From Strongylocentrotus droebachiensis (taxonomy: Eukaryota; Echinodermata; Echinoidea; Camarodonta; Strongylocentrotidae), in the NCBI GenBank assembly GCA_035222895.1, contig JAVYIG010000870.1, forward strand, positions 1-64,000: 64,000 bases of DNA, read 5' to 3'. Below, piece by piece: positions 23,237 through 38,200 of the stretch (the stretch's first letter is position 1; each line of letters begins with the position of its first letter). A program made the translations under genes and the position numbers. The notes under the pieces are model-generated. The model was not told the origin of the DNA. It made no database searches and saw nothing but the letters and a program-made list of their open reading frames with translations.

Positions 23237-26200
23237 CTGAAACGAAGATCAAAATGATGTTGAGCCCCGTTTTCATGACATCTTCATCAGGCGAATTTAT
23301 TTGTGTTAATTCTATTATCAAAATTTGTCTGTCAAAATCAACATCAGATAATCAACCGTTTACAATTTCAATTTAATTCAAGAATGATTTAGTAATCTAA
23401 TTGACACATTTATAACAAATACAATTGTACATGACACGCATGTTAGGTGGCGTGAATAACATCAAAAGGTTACCTTCACGATAAAAAAAAACCAAACATT
23501 TAACGAAAGCAGGTCATTTTCACAGCAATTGGATAGAAACAATTTAAGCCCAATCTGTGGATCCAGAGTATTTTCTTTTCCAGGTAGACTAGGAATGTGA
23601 CCTAAAGGAACCGCCATATAATAAAATAAAAACGTAATAAGCATAAAGCAGATTATCCAAGTCATAAGATATGAATTACTATACTTAAGCGCCCAATCTC
23701 TGGTCAAGTTTATCTAGTCTTACCCTCTTTTCGAGGTCCTCTAGGAACGTGATCAGCTGATCATAAGTCTCCTTATATCCTGTTACTTTGTAGACCAGCT
23801 TGTATATGGGCGAGATCTTGGTCCAGATTGGTAAGACCTGGTCCCTGACTACACTGGCCTTCCAGAGGAACAGGAACATATTGTTCTGGAAGTCGAGAGT
23901 TCCCTTGGCCTAAATCGTGATATAGAAATGTTTTTATAAAGGTATACAGCATGTAATCAAATTTGCGAACAATATACATGAGATCGTGCATTAATCGCAA
24001 AAACATAAACTGCATTTACACGTACAATAAACACAAGCCAGCCAGCCACACAAACATACGATTAAGAGAAAATAAAGACAATCTACTCCTCAGAGTTACA
24101 GCATTGCATTTTATTAGAAATCCTTTGTAAATATTTTTAACAAGTGAACCTACCTCTAGTGTCTGTTTGTGCATCTTTGCTTTCGTCTGAATGACTTCGA
24201 TGTCGTACACCGCCAAACCAGTCTAAGCGGTAAGAAAGAAGCAGAAACTAAAGACGATTGATTTGAGGAGCTTGAAATGGAAAAAAAATGCATGTGTAAA
24301 GTAGTTTTCCTCCAAAAACTTGCCTTAAAAGAGAAATGTATGTACTTTGTACCAAGTACATGTACTTTCATTTAGTTGCATGATACTTTATCAACGAAAA
24401 AAAGGAGGATTCTATTAATTTTCTGTTCTTTTTTAAATTGTTTTACCATAATGAGTTATACAGGTCAGAAAACAACAGGAATATATAAAACAAGTCAGAA
24501 TGGTAACGATAATACAATAAATCGAAAAAAGAACCTACCAGTGTATTGATATGAAGAATGAAATATAACACTAATATCAATACAATGATATTAATAATAA
24601 TAATATTGGATATTAATAGCGCACATTTCCACCATGCATGTAGCCTTTAAACAAGGCCACATGCCTGATAGACGCCGAGCGACTAAAAAGAGACTAATCG
24701 CGAAAACCTGAATGAACGCCAGTGCGAATTGTCATTCGTCATTCGGTCGCGCGTTCACTCCGGGTATCTAGACTCATCTCAGCCGCTTAGCCAGAGTCAA
24801 CGAGGCCTTGTCAAAAGGCTACCATGCATGGTGCTCAAGGCGCTCCGACTATTACCCCGGCTCAGCTAGGCAGAGTAAAAATAAAAACTTCATTATTTTT
24901 CATATTGCTTGTTTAATGGAGTTTGAATAGCAATCAGTCAAATAAACAAGTGCACTTTATTTGAACTTCAAAAGCTGAGCAGTGACAAGCATGATATCAC
25001 ATAAGAAAACACGAAAAGAGAGAAAAATGTTTTGTTAGACTTCTTACCAGGAGATTCATGACGAGTATGGGCATGAAGATGATAAAGATGACATAAATGA
25101 TGTGCGTAGAGACTGGATAGAAGACTAAACTCGTGAAGTCTACCGACGGATCTGGCTTATACGAGTAGTCAAGAATATGGAAAACAGCACTCAACTCGAT
25201 CTCTCCCGTCATCATTGCTAGAGCTTTTGCTAGGGAGTCCCCCAAAGTGTGAAAAGGTGCCTAGATAGAAGAAAACAAATGAAAAGAATTGGGCCTATGA
25301 GCCAGCCTTGTGGGACTACCAACCGATAGACAGGAAGCTCCCATATTATAAAAAAAGATGACATTAAACTATTGTTAAAAAGCTAGTCTCGGCCAAAAAG
25401 TAATCCGAATTGCCAACAAAAGTTTAAAATTATATATATAAATATTCCCCTTAGATTTGAAAAGATCTCTTTCTATACCTGAAAGTGCCAACAATCATAA
25501 TATTTCCTAAACATTATCGAAAAATATTTTTAAAAATTGTCTAAAATAAATACCTGATTCAAAAGAAGAATACAGAACACGACTGCAAAGGCCAGAAGAA
25601 AGATGCCGGCAAGAAATATGAAGTTTAGAAGAGTAGACAGCACCTCTGTCACAAAAAACAAACAAAAATGGTAACACAAAGTATATTAGGCGTCACTTTT
25701 TCTACATCCAAGACCACTGACTTCCCTCACTTTCTTTTACACGAGAGTGGTGGTTATACAAATAAAAAACCTTGATATCACCGTGTGAAAAGAAAAACTG
25801 GCACGTTCATGCAACATCAAATCCTGAAAAAGCTCCCATGAACTGATTTTTTCTTCTCTTTTACACTGACACGCAGATACCACACACACAAACAAGAAGA
25901 ACACTTAAGTTAATTTTTACCCAGAAACATGAGGACGTAAATCCCGAACAGTGGAACCGTCTGCAGGAAGAGGATGAAGTTGAACCATACCAGGAACACT
26001 GCGAATGCACCAAGCTGCCATTGCCAAGCCTAAATCAGAAAAAATGGAACAGAAGGAATAACGGGGGAATCAGTTTAGATGATGAGGGGGTAGTATGTGC
26101 CTTTCTTTTAGGTGATCCTCAGGCATTGGCTGATGCTCAATATCATTATGTTTATGTTATATCATTTGTCAACCTTGTGGTGTTTTGTATGTTATCATCT

Positions 26201-29200
26201 TGCCTGGAAATAAAATAAATAAATAAATTACAATCAAGGCGGCGCCTTCCATGCCAGCAACGAAGACGTTTTACATCTATATCGATGCTGCTGGTATTCT
26301 CTACCAGGGGGGTGTTTCACAAAGATCCTAAGTAGAACTTAACACTAACTTGGACTTATAAATTATGGACGGCCATTGGAGCCTTAAAATGAAATATATT
26401 CAAAAGCAAAAATTCAAGTATTTTTGACTTTTTTTATAAATTCCACATCAAGAACATGAAATCTCCTTGATGATAACAAATATGAATGATTTGAATCAAC
26501 ATTTTATGCCTTTCAAAATTACTTTTACAAAATATTTTCAAATATGCTAACGGCTTTCCATAACTTTTAAGTCCAACTTAGAGATAAGTTCAACTTAGGA
26601 TCTTTGTGAAACACCCCCCTGAGCTCTTAGCAAAATACTCATGGCTTTGAAGTGTACACCATTGACGAGATCATTAAGCCTGGGCAAGATGAAGAGCAAA
26701 CACGTGGTACATTCATGAGTACAAGCTTACTGACAAACAGGTTTATCCAACAAAAAAAATAAGACAGGCTTCAATAGGATATTGGCGAACTTGTGCTTAT
26801 GACTGATTCGTCAACCAATGCCCTGTAACACGATCTCCCTTAAAATACGTATTAAAGGCCCACTGCACTACTTGTAGCTACTTGCGCCCTCTATATAACA
26901 AACAATGCCTAATCGGTGACCATTGGTCCCCCATGATCCTCTTTTTCTTATGTTATTTGAGAGCTGAGTTGATGAGATAACCAGCTGTCCAGTGACCTTG
27001 CAGACTGGTCTAATCTCTCCTTTACACTAGTACTGATAGGCTTTAAAACATCAGAAAGGGTGCATAATATCCTACAAATTCAGTTAAGAAGACTAAAGAG
27101 GTAAATATATATCACATCCTGGGCTCTGTCCCTTAAAGGCCCACTGCACTACTTGTAGCTACTTGCGCCCTCTATATAACAAACCATACCTAATCGGTGA
27201 CCATTGGTCCCCCCCATGATCCTCTTTTTCTTATGTTATTTTAGAGCTGAGTTGATGAGATAACCACCTGTCCAGTGACCTTGCAGACTGGTCTAATCTC
27301 TCCTTTACACTAGTACTGATAGGCTTTAAAACATCAGAAAGGGTGCATAATATCCTACAAATTCAGTTAAGAAGACTAAAGAGGTAAATATAATCACATC
27401 CTGGGCTCTGTCCCTTAAAGGCCCACTGCACTACTTGTAGCTACTTGCGCCCTCTATATAACAAACCATACCTAATCGGTGACCATTGGTCCCCCATGAT
27501 CCTCTTTTTCTTATGTTAACTGAGAGCTGAGTTGATGAGATAACCACCTGTCCAGTGACCTTGCAGGGCAGTCTAATCCCTCCTGTAAACTATGGCAGAT
27601 ACGCTTTAAAACTGTATATCCATAACAAGTTACGACAACTGTTTATAAGCTACCGAAATCATGGCAACTCATTGATAGAGAACAAATTGTTCATATAAAC
27701 TGTGTATTTGTTATAACTTTTAAAGTACTTTACTTTAATCCAGCAAAGCTATAAGACTATGCCTGCTCATCGATCGAAGATGTTCTCTTCAGTGGTTATA
27801 CATTATCCTTGTCATTTCAATAAGGGCCCAATCATATACTCACGGCTTTGAAGTGTACACCATAGCCGTAGATGAGATCATTATACCCTGGGAATATGAA
27901 GAGGATGGTGAAGATCTGGATACCAATCTCTCGAAATATACTCAGTATTCCACTGATGGAGTTGTACTTCGAGTGTCTGTACATCCATGTGCGATATAGC
28001 TGAACAAAACACACCAAAATAATAATAATGATAATAATAATATTCCACTTTTATATAGCGCTTATACATCAACGATGTCTCTAAGTGCTTTACAGATATA
28101 TTAATACCACAGTCATTGGATTCAGGCTTGCCCGCACACAATGTATACCACTCCCTGGGGAGCATTCCAGCTAAGCGTCATTTTACAGACGCTCACAATG
28201 CTGAGCAACCTACATTAACCTTTGCATCCTACTGGGCACCCATTTAACACCTGGGTGGAGAGTGGCGAATGTAGATTAAGGTCTTCCCAAAGGACGTTAG
28301 TGCTGGGCTGGGATTTGAACCCTTTGCCTTGTGATATGCAGTCAGTTGACTTGATATCCACTAGACCACACACCTCTTCACAAACTTAAACATATATCCA
28401 AATATGAAAGCCTACAAAACTGTTCTTGTTGGTTTGATTTTATAGCTGTTATGGAAGGAAAATGAGGAGAGATTTAATGAATGCTTTCAACAGAGGCAGA
28501 ACATTTCAGGAAGAGACAGAGAAACTAAATTATGATTTTACAACAATTAATATGAACTATGATGAAATTTAGATAACCTAGTGTAATAATTCTGTTCCCA
28601 TGCAGTGTTAAAAAAGCCTATCTGGTTTGAGCTGAATCGCAAGTCTCTTACGGGCTGCCGTAATATTATTCTATTAAAGCATCAAAAGTTAGTACAAAAT
28701 ACACAATGATGTAGAGATTCATGGGTCCAGGATCATTATTTTTCTTACAAATTCGATGAAGTAGATGACAGTGAGCACCAGGATGATCCAGGCCCCAACT
28801 CTTCCAAACAGGACCAGAGCAACAGGATTCATGTTCTCCTGCCACTTGGTCTGACCGTCCGCCAACCAGGTGTAGTTGTTGCCTTCAGGGTTGGTCTGGA
28901 TGTAGAAGGGTGGAGGGATGACGAGGCTGTGGCCGGTGACCAGGATCAAGAGGGCGAGGAGGAGGAAGAAACTCACCCAATAGGTAAGACGTGTGGCTTT
29001 GTGCTTTTGTAGAAAAAGCAAACGTAGTACAGGGTGGTTCAGCAATTCCTTGCTCTCATCCGTTTTTATCTGAAATGATATGCTTACATGTAAATGAGTC
29101 GAAGGTGCAACTACATTTAACAACATGATTATCTATACCCCTTGTAAATTTGATGTTTTTTGTTTCTCGTAACTCAAGAATGTAGGTGAGCTGATTGAAT

Positions 29201-32200
29201 TAGGGCATTTGTTGTACTGTTTTAGATGTAAGCTTTGAACTGCTACATTCTCGAGAAACATAAATCGGTACAAATCCAATTTTCACATAGCTGAACATTG
29301 ACAAAAGTTGGTAAGGTTATAATTAATTTAGTTGCTAGCTGTATTTTAGACAATAAAATGTAATAATAATAATAATAACAATCCGCTTTTATATAGCGCC
29401 CAATACAAGGAAACATCGATACAACGATGTGCCTAAGCGCTTTACAGATGACAGATTACAGATATATATTATACTCGTTGCATTTCGGGTACGAATGTGC
29501 ACGATAAAATTCACATGTACATGGTAGGAATTTAAGATAGTACAATCCTTCACCTACAGATGGCAGCAAACTCTTTCGCATTGAGTGAGCATATATGGGG
29601 CTGGGGCACTATCTCAAAGTCAATGAATCAATTCTTTAACAGAGAGTTTTTGTCATGATATATTATATATCGTTCAAGTTAATAACGTGTATCTAAATAT
29701 TAAGATTCCTATATTTGCTTGAATATTTGTATCTACTTATACTTACTTATAACCCGTTTTTAAATGAACATATTTAGAAGCATATGCGATCCTACAATAT
29801 TCAGTGAACGTTGTCGCGGTTGAAATCGAGTCTAAAGTTATGAAATTGTAAATAATAAACTCTCTACGTTGTATAGCTCTCTCTTAAGGTCAAGATATTA
29901 TTTAAGCTATACACAATGTTTATGTTCTTTTTATGTTCATGCCTTCTTCATGCATGCATGTTTCATGCTTTATTTGATGTAAATAGTAAAAGTTAATTTG
30001 TATTATTTAGATGTGAATGTAAATATAATAATATTAACATGCAGATTATTTTATGTATTGATTTTGTCATTGTTTGTTATTGTTATTTTTTGTTATAATT
30101 TGTGAAAAGCAATGGAGAAAATAAAATATCATTGAAAACAAAACAACAACAACAAATATTTCTTGACTAAAATCGACCGATTAGCTATTCCCGTTTGGAA
30201 ATTATATATAACTAGATGGAACTTCGACTGCGCGCAGTCGAAATGATGCCTCCGTCATAGAGCAATTTTACAAACCAAAACAGAAGAAATTGTTCAAATT
30301 CAAGTTCAATTGTAATCCATTAACAGGTTCTCAGAATATCGTGATTACAAGCAATTTCTCATATACATATATGACCCTTTGATCTTTGACCACATGACCC
30401 TAACATCTACTCAGTTCATTGGCTCTGCAAGATGTCCCGAGTTAAATAGTAATCCATCTGTCAGTTCTAATGAGAATGGTTCACAAGCTATTTTTGCATA
30501 CATAATGAGCCCATGACCTTTGACCTTTGACCTCATGACCCAAGAATCTACTCAGTTCATTGGCTCTGCAAGATACATACATGATCTAAGTTTGGGAGGA
30601 ATCCATCAATCTGTTCTAATGATAATGCGATCACAAGCTATTTTTGCATGCATAATGAGCTGTATGACCTTTGACCTTGACCTCATGACCCCAAAATTTA
30701 ATCAGTTCATCGGCTCTGCAAGAAACATACATGACCTAAGTTTGGCAGGAATCCATCAATCGGTTCTTGAGATAACGCGATCACAAGCTGTTTCAGCATA
30801 CATAATGAGCCCTGTGACCTTTGACCTCGTGACCCCCAAATCTAATCAGTTCATCGTCTCTGCAAGATACATACATGACCAAAGTTTGGCAGGAATCCAT
30901 CAATCGGTTCTTTAGATAACGCGATCACGAGCTGTTTTTGCATACATAATGAGCCCTGTGACCTTTGACCTTTGACCTCGTGACCCCAAAATCTAATCAG
31001 TTCATCGGCTCTGCAAGATACATACATGACCAAAGTTTGGCAGGAATCCATCAATTGGTTCTTCAGATAACGCGATCACGAGAACGGGACGTACGGACGG
31101 ACGGACGGACGGACAACCCGAAAACATAATGCCTCCGGCTACTTCGTAACGGAGGCATAAAAACTATACATATTCTGAGATTTTCATGGTCGTAGCTACA
31201 TTCTACGGCAGTAGGAGCTATTTGACATTTTTCAAATTTACCGGGAGCACCGGTAATTTTTTATATTCAATTGTTCTCGAAAGCAGAAATGTTTTAGGGG
31301 ATAAATTTTCAAGTGCTTATAATACATCCACAGGAGCATCCACAGGAGCATCCAAATATATCAAAATTGTAAAGAATCACTATCCACCCAATTATCAAAA
31401 TTTCCCAAAACTTGTATTACCTTTAAGTTATACATCACACACATACACAATGTATGTGTGTGTGTGTGATGCATGCACATACAAGTACACACGCACCCGC
31501 CTAAATAAACACACCCACTCCACCCACTCACACCTAGTATTTCCATTTTTAGTGAGCACGAGGTCGCAAACACAAGTATTTACTACTTTCACACGCGTAA
31601 ATGATAGTATTTGAATGTCTCTAGATCCAAATCTTATATTATCAAATTAATAAAATAACTTAAAAATATAGACTACTTTAGAAAGTTGGACTAGAATTAA
31701 TAAAAAGAATTCGGTAATTAATCGTTGGGTAACATTTCGCACCTAAGTTTAGCCACGTTGAAGTCCTATAGGGCGGCAGACTGTCAGATGAAAAGTTAAT
31801 ATATATTTAGAGGCGTAATATGCGCATTCAAGAAAATTACTTCGTCTAGTCTCCCATCCTCCAACAATCTTGTTATCATTGCAACTTTTTAAGAACTCTC
31901 ATCTTCAACAAAAGGGTAATTGTCTGGAAGTTGTCTCTGTCAAAACTGTCAAAACTGTCAATGACGATAACTTTATTTGGTGACATAATTCCAGAAATAA
32001 TTTTAGAAGATCAATATTTTGTCATACCATGAGCTGAAGTGGATGGTTATGTGAGCGGTATACAGGGTTGGTGACATAGATCCTGGCGCCATCCCTCAGC
32101 TTTCCATCGGGAAGAAAGTTCGAAGGCACCTAGAGAGAAAATCATAAAAAAAGTTATAAACAATCTGGGCTCATATATCGAATTTCTCTAAGCTTTTTAC

Positions 32201-35200
32201 ATACATATTCTTATCCCAATCAGAGGAATAAAATCTACACTCGATGTGCTAAATGGGCTATCTGTAGAGAAGTGTTCTTTAGGAAAGAAAAAAAACTTAC
32301 TGCTTCTTCTCTGGCGTTGCCGTTGGTACTGCCGCCTGTGGCAGCATGTCCGATAGTCTGTAGCATCATGTCATAGCCACGTGTCGCCAATGTATCAAGC
32401 GTCATTCTTCTTCCTATAGGCCAAATATTACGCGGTATTATTTCCTAAGGTTATAAGGTTCATATTTATTGTCCATACAACAATGGAAATTCTTGGTATT
32501 TACATGGTATTTAGGTAGACAAATATACATTATACATTCATACAAAACGACTCTGTCTTACTCAACAGTGAGGAATCTTTCATCGAGTGGGAGATAGAGC
32601 CAGTCAACAAGGAGCTCATAGTAAACTCTGATTTTGGTGCAGTTCTTGTCAGAACTACTGGTGTCTGGAAATCTTTTGATGTATTTGCCCGAGTAAAAGT
32701 TGCAAACACTATGACCCCTCCCCCCCCAAAAAAAAATATATATAATGTTTAAATTTCGAGAATATATTTTCTTACGCCATATCGATGTATCTTCCATCCA
32801 GTCGGAGAACCAGTCCTCGAGGAGCTCATAGTGAACTCTGATCTTGGTGCAGTTCCTGTCAGAGCTACTGCTGTCTGGTAGTCTTGTGACGTATTTGCCC
32901 TAGTAAAACTTCCAAATATATCAACCCCCCCCCCCCCCCCCCCACTACAAAAATAAGTTTAGATCCAGATAGGGAATAGATTTTCTTACTAAATTATATT
33001 GATGTATCTTCCATCCAGTCGAAGAACCAACTTTTCAAGGAGCTCGAAGTGAACTCTGATTTTGGTGCAGTTCTTGTCAGAACTACTGGTGTCTGGAAGT
33101 CTTTTGACGTATTTGCCCGATTAAAAGTTGCAAACATTTAAATTTCGGGAATATATTTTCTTACGCCATATTGATGAATCTTCCATCCAGTCGGAGAACC
33201 AGTCCTCGAGGAACTCATAGTAAACTCTGATCTTGGTGCAGTTCTTGTCAGAGGTACTGCTGGCTGGTAGTCTTGTGATGCATTTGTCAAGGACAAATTT
33301 GCAAACGCCTAAACGAAATAACAGGAAGGGGGATTATTTTGTGACTATTTAAAAATTCTTCTGCCCTACAGTAGTGAACTACTCTACAATGTGTACGAAA
33401 TGCTTAACCTCAGGAAATACGAACCACATTTTATTTTGGGAATCATGGACCATTTTTCATATTCGGAATATTAAACCTTCGATTATGAACCTCCAGATAT
33501 GTAAATTTTCGAATATAAACCAAGTTCGTATTAATGAACTTTTGAATAAGAAAAAAATATGAGTATCCAGGAAAACCCAGGTAGATGGAGAAGGCAATCA
33601 AAAGAGTGAAACTTCAACGACACAGAGTGGAAAAAGTTGACTGTAAACGATGATGATGGGTAAAGAAACCCCAATGAAACATCGATCGCAATCTACCAGA
33701 CTGCCGCAAATGGTATAACTGAAATTGATCTTTACATAATTTATATAACTTGGGCTCACTTCGAATCATCGGGTTATCGCGTCCGGTCGGGTGGTCGTGT
33801 TACCCCTACTTTCGTGAAAGGAAAACACAATATAATGTGAAGATGCACGTTAAGGACGCGACCTTTCGTAGATTTGCCGTAGGATTTTCACAAAGTGCCG
33901 AGTAAATTGGACCAGGCCATTTGTAGATGAGAGGGATTTATTTCACAAACATTACCCCCGAAAATTCGTGAATAAAGGGGCATGTTTTTACAAAAGGTCC
34001 GGCACCGCGACCACCCGACCCGACGCGATGACCCGATAAATCGAAGCAAGACTATATACCTGGCATATATTCGATCAGTTTTCTCATGGGCGTGGTCTTT
34101 GTATCTCCCTCATTGGTGGAGTGGGTCATGAGAGTGCGCCAGTTCTCCTGGGATAACAACTGCACAGCTACCATCCTACCAAACGAAAGAAGGGGCTCCA
34201 TTTCACCAAACTTGTCATCAGTGACAAATCCATTTGTTGTTATAAGCTAATGAGATCCTTGCTCTTTGATTGGTTATCAGCGGATTTAATAAACTGTTTA
34301 CAATTCTTGGTATCATACTTTCACGGAAGTTATGAAATGACTAATAATCAAAACTGAAAATACTGTGATCTGTTTATTTGATTAGCTGAGAGCTAATGTG
34401 ACGTAGCGGTTGTTTTTCAGTTTTAAAAAAAAAACGATTATGAAAGGAAGTCATGAACAGTTATTAGATCTACCAATGCATCATATGTTGTCTTTAATGT
34501 TTTCCTTTTAATTTTGAGTCTTTGTAAATATGTTTCTTCGCGAATTATATGTGCAGTCAATTGTATGCCAGATTGATACATACTCATGGCTGTGGTTGAT
34601 GGCGTGATCCAGACAATTCAGTCCCTTTTTGTCGCACTCACTGAACTTGATTTCTTCTGGTTTTAGTTCCAGGAGAAGGTCCACGATGACCGGATCTCCT
34701 TTTTGACAGGCGTACATGAGCGGTGTCAACTGTAGGTTTTAACAGCACGGTAATCGAAAGAAAAGAAACTTATGACAATAACTACAATGATGATAATTAT
34801 AAAACTAAAGGCATCGTTTAACAATGTTAAATCTAAGATGCATGGCCCTACTTGTTATCAGTGTCTGTAATATGGTGTAATATTGAAACCGTTAGGAAAA
34901 CGAATTTTTGAATTTCGATTTCCAATCATAAATATCTTGATAGTCAGACAGGCGATCGGCTTTTAAAAGTCATGGGGTTCCTGACTGACCTAAAGGTTTA
35001 TAATTATGATTGCAGCATGGCCTAAATCCAGGTTTTGTTTCATAATCGGAGACAAAGTTACCCAATCCCTTTAATGATAACAATAATAACTAATATAATA
35101 TTGATAATCATCATCAGCGTTTAAAGTCCATCTGTCCCACTTTGTGGGGTTGGATAATGATGATAGTTATAACAATAATGATAATAACAATTGATAATAA

Positions 35201-38200
35201 TAACAAAGTGATAACAATAATAATAATAAGAAGAAGAAGAAATAACGATAATTTTGTTTACTCATGAAAGCGTCATCGGCATTAGTGCTGTTCTTTCTGA
35301 AGGCCCTGCAAATATTATCGGCCCAGCATTTGTCAAGTACCAATTTACACCTGGGTGGAGGGTGGCAAATGTGGATTACTGTCTTGCCAAAGGGCATTAG
35401 CGCCGGGCTGGGATTCGAACCTCATCCATTGGATTAAGAGTCAAGTGAATGGGCCACTATACCACGACATAACATAGTTCTGACACAATACAAATAATTC
35501 GCATCACAAGAATGAAGAATTAACAAGTTAGTCAGTTAGTTGTATGCAAATCGTATATTAAGCACTCTGAACAAAACATAACAACATATTGTTCACAAAA
35601 AAATAACATAATCAATATAAAAAGATGACATGGGTAATTATCAAATCCCTACTTCAATGAAATGGATAATAGATTTACATTTACAATGTATTTGGTTTTA
35701 TTTTTATGAATGATTCTTATATTAATTTTAAGTTTAAACAATAAAGTACCTTGTTACTAAAAGGTAAGACATAAAATAACATACTGGATGCATAATCGAT
35801 ACGAATAAGATAAACATGAACTAAAAGTTAAAGGAGGGATACTTTTTCATTTTAAACAGCATTCACTCACTCCGTTGTCATCTCGTTCACCAGCTATTGA
35901 ATTCTCGGTTTTCAAGAAGAGTTTGGTCATTTGTTTGTGACCTTCTCTAATTGCAAGATGAAGCGCAGTTTGCCCAGAACTATTCCTGTTTGTTGAGAAA
36001 AGTATGAAAAGGGAATTAATGACGTAAAAGGGTATTGAGATTTTATAACAGACGGGGGCCTTTATATGAAAGAAAATGATCGTTCAATTGTTGTTTTTTA
36101 AGTATTTTTTCAAACAAGATATCTGAATGAATGTAATGGCTTGAAGTGTCAGGAAAAATACGAAAAAGCTTGAAAGGGTTGAAAATAATAGTATTGAGCA
36201 ACAGGGTGTATATTGTGACTTTTAATCAAAAGTTTCAGAACAAATACAAAGTCATAGATATCTTTCAGTCGAGAAATTCGATATGGTATCAGCTCGTTTC
36301 TACAATGTCAAAATGACCATCTTTCTTGAGATCATTAGATAATTAGAGACTTGGTTGAATATCAAGAAAGAAAATAAAGTTTCCTGATCTATACTTGTAG
36401 GACTCCCCAATTCCTAGAACTCTTGTATTAAAAAAAAACGTTTACGAAAGAAAAAACCTACCTTTCGATCAACACAGCATTGTCCGACTTGATTATGGCT
36501 TTAGCCGTGTCCAAGTGCCCGCCCTCTGCAACCAGGTGCATCACAGAATTCTCGTTGTCATCCTTCAGTGCCACGGTGTGCTTGTGCCAGGCAATGAACT
36601 GCAGAAGACTCCTGCGCATAAGGCAAGTAATACAACGCATACATTTATATCTAAATGCTGCGTATTTTAAAGGCCTTGACCATGGTCGAAGTCTTTTCGA
36701 AGAAATTGTTTGAAGGATGTACAAATAACAAACCAAGACAAAATAAAATCCTAACAGACTTGAAATGACTGAGAAACATAATATAAAAAGAGGAATAATA
36801 ATTCCAAGGAATTTTCTTCCCACTAGCTTGCAAAGTGATCTTCACCAGCATTGGAATCTAAGTAATCACTCACGCTTACATCAATTCAGGTTCATAAGAC
36901 GAATTGTTTTCTTGCAAAACTAGTCAAAAAGCACATGCAATCCCACAACTCTAGAGGTAAAATATTGGGCAAGAAAATTTTTTCCCTTCATCATTAGACA
37001 TTGTATTTATGTCATTTTGTATTTCTTAAAAGTAATGTGTCTGGAGAAAATAAAAACGAAAATGAATACCCCCAGAGAAACACCATTACAGGTTGTGTGC
37101 CTGTGTGCGTGTGTAAGAGCGTGTTTGGATGTGCGTATGTGTGCGATTATAAGCTTTGTATACATGTGTTGGTGCGGTCTCTTACTCTGTCTGCCCCCTA
37201 GCTGCGCACAGTAGTATGATTTTCTCTACATCAATCGGCTCGAAATTACCAGTGCAGATGTAGTCAAATCGGCTGAGTAACTCCTAATTGAGGAAGGAAA
37301 GGACCCCAAAATTGTAACATTCAATAATTTATATTATGATACTACTTCGTATAGCAACATACCATTTTATAACGATGTGATATTATTATTAAGAAAATAA
37401 AACATCATATTGTAACATAATAATGCAAAAAAAAAGGGTATAAGACTATCTAATATGGCCGTGTAAATCATGAAACAGAGCCGGCTAAGAAAAAAGTAGT
37501 AGGATGATTCTGAGCAACGTTTCGCGTACAACGTATGACTTGTATTAATATATCTCATTAGAAATTGAATCTTGATACGATTATTGAATAATCATGCTAA
37601 TAATTGATACAAAAAAGGAACCATTAGTCAAATTTGAATACGGTCATACCAATAAAATTCTACAAATGGAGGACAAAAAAGTCATACCGGACATATTCTT
37701 CGCCTAGTAATATATCAAAATTACCAATTGATCTAATGAAACCAAATTCATATAGCGAAAGTTTCAAACCTCAAGGACTTTGGAGAAGTTCTTTTCTGCA
37801 GAAACCCACTTTATGAGCTCAATGATGGTGGATGGTTCCTTCACATGTTTCAGGAGAACAACCAGACAGTCAGTGGATCCTTTTAGAGCTGTGAACTTGA
37901 GGAGTGATGGGCTTCCATCTGCTTCGTTGTTGTCCATTGTCAACTGTAAGCTTCTTTCGTCATGACTGAAATAAGATATGAACGTAAACAATTGTCAATA
38001 CAGTCAAACCTGTCTATAAACGCCACCCAGGGGAAACTTGAAGAGTGGTCAAGTGGCCCCGCTAAACAGGTTCTACAACAAAAATCTCTATCTCAAGAGG
38101 GACGTAATACATGCCCACGATAGAGAGGTTGCCTTTCAGACAGGTTTGACTGTATAAAACTCAGACGAGAGATTGCATGAACATCAAAGGAAAACGGCTC

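Noticed and set aside
32560..32720. Copy 1 of exon 14 as a usable alternative exon
   Set aside because: Open, but its only nearby AG leaves one base instead of two before the frame, which would shift exon 15; kept as a pseudo-exon unless transcripts say otherwise.
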